Shown piece by piece: positions 63,783 through 64,000 of a stretch of 64,000 nucleotides of DNA. The stretch covers positions 1-64,000 of the forward strand of contig NZ_JAAIMY010000002.1 of NCBI RefSeq assembly GCF_013300825.1. Reading direction: 5' to 3'. Positions within the stretch are counted from its first letter, which is position 1. Each line of letters opens with the position of its first letter. Made by a program: the position numbers and the translations under genes. The notes under the pieces were generated by a model. The model was not told the origin of the DNA, did no database searches, and saw nothing but the letters and a program-made list of their open reading frames with translations. This DNA is from Blautia wexlerae. Lineage in GTDB: Bacteria; Bacillota; Clostridia; Lachnospirales; Lachnospiraceae.

Positions 63783-63887
63783 ATGGGAATGTTTAATCCA
63801 AAGAATCGTAAAGTGATCACAGCAATTATTGCAATCATTCTGGTACTGGCAATGGTAGTGCCGACAGTTCTGTCTCTGCTTGTATAA
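63783..63887 (+). CDS. 34-residue single-pass membrane peptide
   Basis: ATG at 63783 behind AAAGAGGTGAAGAGA, stop TAA at 63885-63887. MGMFNPKNRKVITAIIAIIL starts the peptide, which is basic at the N-terminus and then one hydrophobic helix to the end. The good ribosome binding site and the position 15 bases after the radical SAM gene favour a real gene. Function unknown. Confidence 0.6.
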   Translation: MGMFNPKNRKVITAIIAIILVLAMVVPTVLSLLV

Positions 63888-63909
63888 TAAATTTTTCAGG
63901 AGAAAACAA

Positions 63910-64000
63910 ATGAGACTTGGACAGGCGGCAATGGAGGCTCTGAGGGCAGAAATAACCGGATGCCTGAAACCGGGAGATGAACTGGTGGTGGCATGTCCGG
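63910..64000 (+). CDS. Start of a gene cut by the window end
   Basis: ATG at 63910 behind CAGGAGAAAACAA; 30 codons are visible (MRLGQAAMEALRAEITGCLK, then PGDELVVACP). Not recognised from this fragment. Confidence 0.5.
   Translation, partial: MRLGQAAMEALRAEITGCLKPGDELVVACP

Overview
The window looks like a chromosomal segment of a low-to-moderate-GC gut Firmicute, most likely a Lachnospiraceae member close to Blautia. This is inferred from the gene content (CodY, PolC, class III fructose-bisphosphatase, XpaC/TelA, CIRCE-controlled groESL, AGGAGG-type ribosome binding sites), from the style of the carbohydrate genes, and from many short dispersed palindromic repeats. I ran no database search; the genus is a guess from memory of protein families.

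Layout. 1-377: the 3' end of a TnpB-type (IS605 OrfB) gene running in from the left, followed by its structured right end. 449-4165: a DUF5067-like membrane protein, an alpha/beta hydrolase with a consensus promoter, a tiny lipoprotein ORF with a terminator inside it, and a two-gene unit ending in VanZ. 4205-11546: cobaltochelatase CbiK, then a glycan block (GH172, AraC regulator, GH13 alpha-glucosidase, LacI regulator, and a decayed second GH13 gene). 11926-15573: lipid kinase, thymidylate synthase, dihydrofolate reductase and the opposing ilvE. 15908-26118: xpaC-telA, ispG-polC and fbp. 26327-34833: a PurF-like protein without the N-terminal catalytic Cys, a PT-rich surface protein, a small HTH regulator, yifB/comM, dprA, topA and codY. 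35218-40824: groES-groEL behind a CIRCE operator, a small membrane protein, guaB and a secreted amidase. 40894-43033: a ZTP riboswitch controlling an archaeal-type IMP cyclohydrolase and a stand-alone AICAR transformylase. 43428-48106: tRNA-Gly, a 3D-domain cell-wall protein, metY, tRNA-Phe and an iron alcohol dehydrogenase. 48463-60460: a glycan-uptake locus (ABC binding protein, two permeases, YesM/YesN two-component system, GH3, DUF4340-like protein, opposing GH43), plausibly for xylo-oligosaccharides. 60848-64000: a thioredoxin reductase without recognisable NADPH motifs, thioredoxin, a B12-binding/radical SAM protein, a 34-residue membrane peptide and a gene cut by the window end.

The genes combine into a nucleotide theme (thyA, folA, purF-like, guaB, purO, AICAR transformylase, ZTP riboswitch), two sugar-utilisation loci each with its own regulators, and a replication/DNA-uptake block. 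CodY is present, with a near-perfect CodY box in front of its own gene and weaker ones before ilvE and metY.

The least ordinary content lies between genes. At least seven families of short palindromic repeats occur, several in two or more copies. Some supply stop codons or C-terminal codons of genes, one lies between groEL and its terminator, and a solo TnpB right end appears to supply a -35 box for the GH172 gene. The two right-end copies differ at one stem position by a compensating base-pair change, as expected of a selected RNA.
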